From the NCBI GenBank assembly GCA_002334985.1, contig DDBY01000071.1:1-23514 (forward strand): 23,514 bases of DNA, read 5' to 3'. The position numbers and the translations under genes are program-made. Below the pieces are notes generated by a model. The model ran no database searches. It worked only from the letters and a program-made list of their open reading frames with translations, and was not told the DNA's origin. This DNA is from Micavibrio sp. UBA2020. GTDB taxonomy: Bacteria; Pseudomonadota; Alphaproteobacteria; Micavibrionales; UBA2020. Positions 21,611 to 23,514 of the stretch are shown piece by piece. Each line of letters opens with the position of its first letter. Position 1 is the stretch's first letter.

Positions 21611-23514
21611 ATGAAACCACAAACCGCCCCCATGACCGACGCGTCCGACGAGGACAGCCAGAGCGCGAGCCTGTCTAGCGCGCAGCTGACGCCCATGATG
21701 GCGCAGTACATGGACGTCAAACAGCGGTATCCGGATTGCCTTGTGTTTTACCGCATGGGCGATTTTTACGAATTGTTTATGGACGATGCGGTGAAGGCCA
21801 GCGCAGCGCTGGATATCACCCTGACCAAACGCGGCAGCAAGGGCGAAGACATTCCCATGTGCGGCGTGCCATGGCACAGCCACGAGGCCTACCTCGCCCG
21901 TCTTATCCGTATGGGGTTCAAAGTTGCGATTTGCGAACAGGTCGAAACCCCCGAAGAAGCCAAACAGCGCGGCGGGTACAAGGCACTAGTGCGCCGCGAT
22001 GTCACGCGCGTGGTGACGCAAGGCACCCTGACCGAAGACACGCTGTTGGAAAGCGGCAGCAACAATTACCTCTCCGCCCTTGCCGATGTTGCGGGGGCGA
22101 TTGGCTTTGCATGGCTGGATTTGTCCACGGGCGATTTCACGCTGCAACCCGTTGCAGCGAAAGACCTCGGCGCGACGCTCGGCCGCGTGGCGCCAGGTGA
22201 AATCCTGCTGCCAGAAAAGATGCTGCAGAATACGCAGCTTTTTGAAATGCTGGGCGATTTCAAACGCATTTTGACCGTGCAGCCCAACAGCCGTTTTGAC
22301 AGCGAAAACGCCCGCAAACGCCTTGAATCCCATTTTGGTGTTGCGACGCTGGAAAGCTTCGGCGGATTCTCGCGCGCCGAAATTGCTGCTGCGGGTGCGC
22401 TTCTGGATTACGTCGAGCTCACTCAAAAAGGCAAAGTGCCGCGCCTTTCCGCCCCGCGCCAGCTGGCGCTCGGCTCCGTCATGGAAATCGACGCGGCAAC
22501 GCGCCGTAACCTTGAGCTGACCTACACTATGTCGGGGGAGCGCAGCGGCAGCCTTCTTTCCGTCATGGATATGACCGTCACAGGCGCAGGCGCGCGCTTG
22601 CTTGCCCGCCACATCGCCATGCCGCTTACAAACCCGCTTCAGATTGAAGAGCGCCTGGACGCTGTCGCGGCATTTGCCGATAACGGCAGCCTGCGCAGCG
22701 AAACGCGCGAATTTTTGCGCGGCTGCGCGGATATCGAACGCGCCCTTGCACGCCTGAGCCTCGAGCGCGGCGGGCCGCGCGACCTTGCCGCCATCGCGGG
22801 CACGCTGGCCGCCACTGTCAAGCTGCACCGTTTGATTTCGGCGTCTGTTGACGAGATACACAAATTGCCCGCGCTGCTGACGCATGCACTGGCGGCACTG
22901 GCAAAATGGGGTTCGCACCACCCGCTGGTCAACCAGCTGGAACGCGCCCTCGCCGCTGATTTGCCCATGCTGACGCGTGACGGCGGGTTTATCGCCAGCG
23001 GCTATTCGCCCAAGCTGGACGAGCTTAAAATGCTGCGCGATAACAGCCGCCAGCATATTGCCAAGCTGCAAGGCGACTATGTGCAAAAGACAGGCGTGAA
23101 TACGCTTAAAATCAAGCACAATAACGTTATCGGTTATTACATCGAAGTCACATCGAATAACGCCGACAAACTGTTCGGCATGACCGAAACGTTTATCCAC
23201 CGCCAGACCATGGCCAGCGCCGCACGATTCACGACGGTGGAGTTGTCGGAGCTGGAAAGCAAAATATCCGAAGCCGCCGCAAAATCGCTGGCGCTGGAGC
23301 TGGAGATTTTCAAGCAGCTTTCGGACGAAGTCCTCGCCCTTGGTGAAACCATTGCGGCAACGGCCGAAGCCATCGCCGCGATTGACGTGGCAAGCGCGCT
23401 TGCCGAACTTGCCGTGCGCAACCATTACTGCCGCCCGCGCATTGACGGCACGCTGGCATTTGATATTCAGGGCGGCCGCCACCCCGTGGTCGAACAGGCG
23501 CTGAAAAAACAGCA
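21611..23514 (+). CDS. mutS: DNA mismatch repair protein MutS (3' end beyond window)
   Basis: MutS recognises base mismatches and small loops and recruits MutL. The reading frame is open from ATG 21611 to the window end, covering 634 complete codons. The mismatch-reading domain has RMGDFYELFMDDA with the Phe-x-Glu motif at 52-54, then ALDITLTKRG, DIPMCGVPWHSHEAYLARLI and VAICEQVETPEEAK. The connector, core and clamp follow (MEIDAATRRNLELT, NNVIGYYIEVT-like residues near 505). The sequence ends at GGRHPVVEQALKKQ, a short distance before the Walker A of the ATPase domain, so catalytic motifs are out of view. A stop codon lies in frame at 21599, so the start is 21611 or ATG 21632. Neither has a good ribosome binding site. 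Confidence 0.97.
   Translation, partial: MKPQTAPMTDASDEDSQSASLSSAQLTPMMAQYMDVKQRYPDCLVFYRMGDFYELFMDDAVKASAALDITLTKRGSKGEDIPMCGVPWHSHEAYLARLIRMGFKVAICEQVETPEEAKQRGGYKALVRRDVTRVVTQGTLTEDTLLESGSNNYLSALADVAGAIGFAWLDLSTGDFTLQPVAAKDLGATLGRVAPGEILLPEKMLQNTQLFEMLGDFKRILTVQPNSRFDSENARKRLESHFGVATLESFGGFSRAEIAAAGALLDYVELTQKGKVPRLSAPRQLALGSVMEIDAATRRNLELTYTMSGERSGSLLSVMDMTVTGAGARLLARHIAMPLTNPLQIEERLDAVAAFADNGSLRSETREFLRGCADIERALARLSLERGGPRDLAAIAGTLAATVKLHRLISASVDEIHKLPALLTHALAALAKWGSHHPLVNQLERALAADLPMLTRDGGFIASGYSPKLDELKMLRDNSRQHIAKLQGDYVQKTGVNTLKIKHNNVIGYYIEVTSNNADKLFGMTETFIHRQTMASAARFTTVELSELESKISEAAAKSLALELEIFKQLSDEVLALGETIAATAEAIAAIDVASALAELAVRNHYCRPRIDGTLAFDIQGGRHPVVEQALKKQ

Noticed and set aside
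21986..23482. 498-codon open frame on the minus strand
   Set aside because: It is antisense to mutS, whose protein is unmistakable. The translation is rich in Arg, Gln, His and Cys with no family motif, as expected for a shadow frame in GC-rich coding DNA.
1..23514. CRISPR array, tRNA, rRNA, insertion sequence, prophage or attachment site
   Set aside because: No regularly spaced repeats, no tRNA cloverleaf with a recognisable T-loop, no transposase or integrase and no terminal inverted repeats with target duplications were seen. This was a by-eye search; tRNAscan-SE, Infernal and ISfinder runs would settle it.

Overview
The window reads as ordinary chromosomal DNA of a Gram-negative alphaproteobacterium. 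It is dense with housekeeping genes, moderately GC-rich, and has no intergenic gap longer than about 175 bases. The lineage call rests on the SerC type (the divergent [14 protein letters not shown] form common in alphaproteobacteria), ubiquinone biosynthesis by UbiE, TrmFO, and two homologues of mitochondrial factors (an NDUFAF6-like squalene/phytoene-synthase fold and a FAM173-like methyltransferase). The order or genus cannot be fixed from sequence reading alone; a Micavibrio- or Rhodospirillales-like organism is only a guess.

Layout, left to right. 1-3651: yajC on the minus strand, divergent from a ydbH-ynbE-ydbL operon for an envelope-spanning lipid bridge. 3682-4578: a DMT/EamA exporter, convergent with serB. 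4562-9185: the whole phosphorylated serine pathway, serB (minus) and serC (plus) divergent, then serA (plus). Between serC and serA is a minus-strand two-repeat protein of unknown function, closed by a bidirectional terminator. 9214-12548: a PQ-loop-like membrane protein whose ribosome binding site lies in a perfect hairpin, an L,D-transpeptidase, a secreted HExxH protein and trmFO. 12640-16357: a membrane-anchored FAM173-like methyltransferase converging on a minus-strand operon murJ / secreted protein / NDUFAF6-like protein. 16517-20002: ubiE, an isochorismatase-fold hydrolase, dut, a cysteine synthase and a small lipoprotein. 20017-20052: a perfect bidirectional terminator. 20051-21464: a minus-strand pair, a Pro/Ala-tailed membrane protein followed by an AT-richer HrgA/COG2958-like PD-(D/E)XK protein that looks foreign. 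21611-end: the first two thirds of mutS, running off the window.

Functional themes. Serine made by SerA, SerC and SerB is the carbon skeleton for cysteine, and a cysteine synthase lies about 9.5 kb further on; no serine acetyltransferase is present. Envelope functions recur: YajC, YdbH/YnbE/YdbL, L,D-transpeptidase, MurJ and several secreted or lipoproteins. Nucleotide and genome hygiene is represented by Dut, MutS and TrmFO. No rRNA, tRNA, CRISPR array, insertion sequence or prophage was recognised. The candidates for something less ordinary are the HrgA-like gene, the start-codon hairpin at 9196-9246, the two-repeat protein, and the neighbouring homologues of mitochondrial factors.
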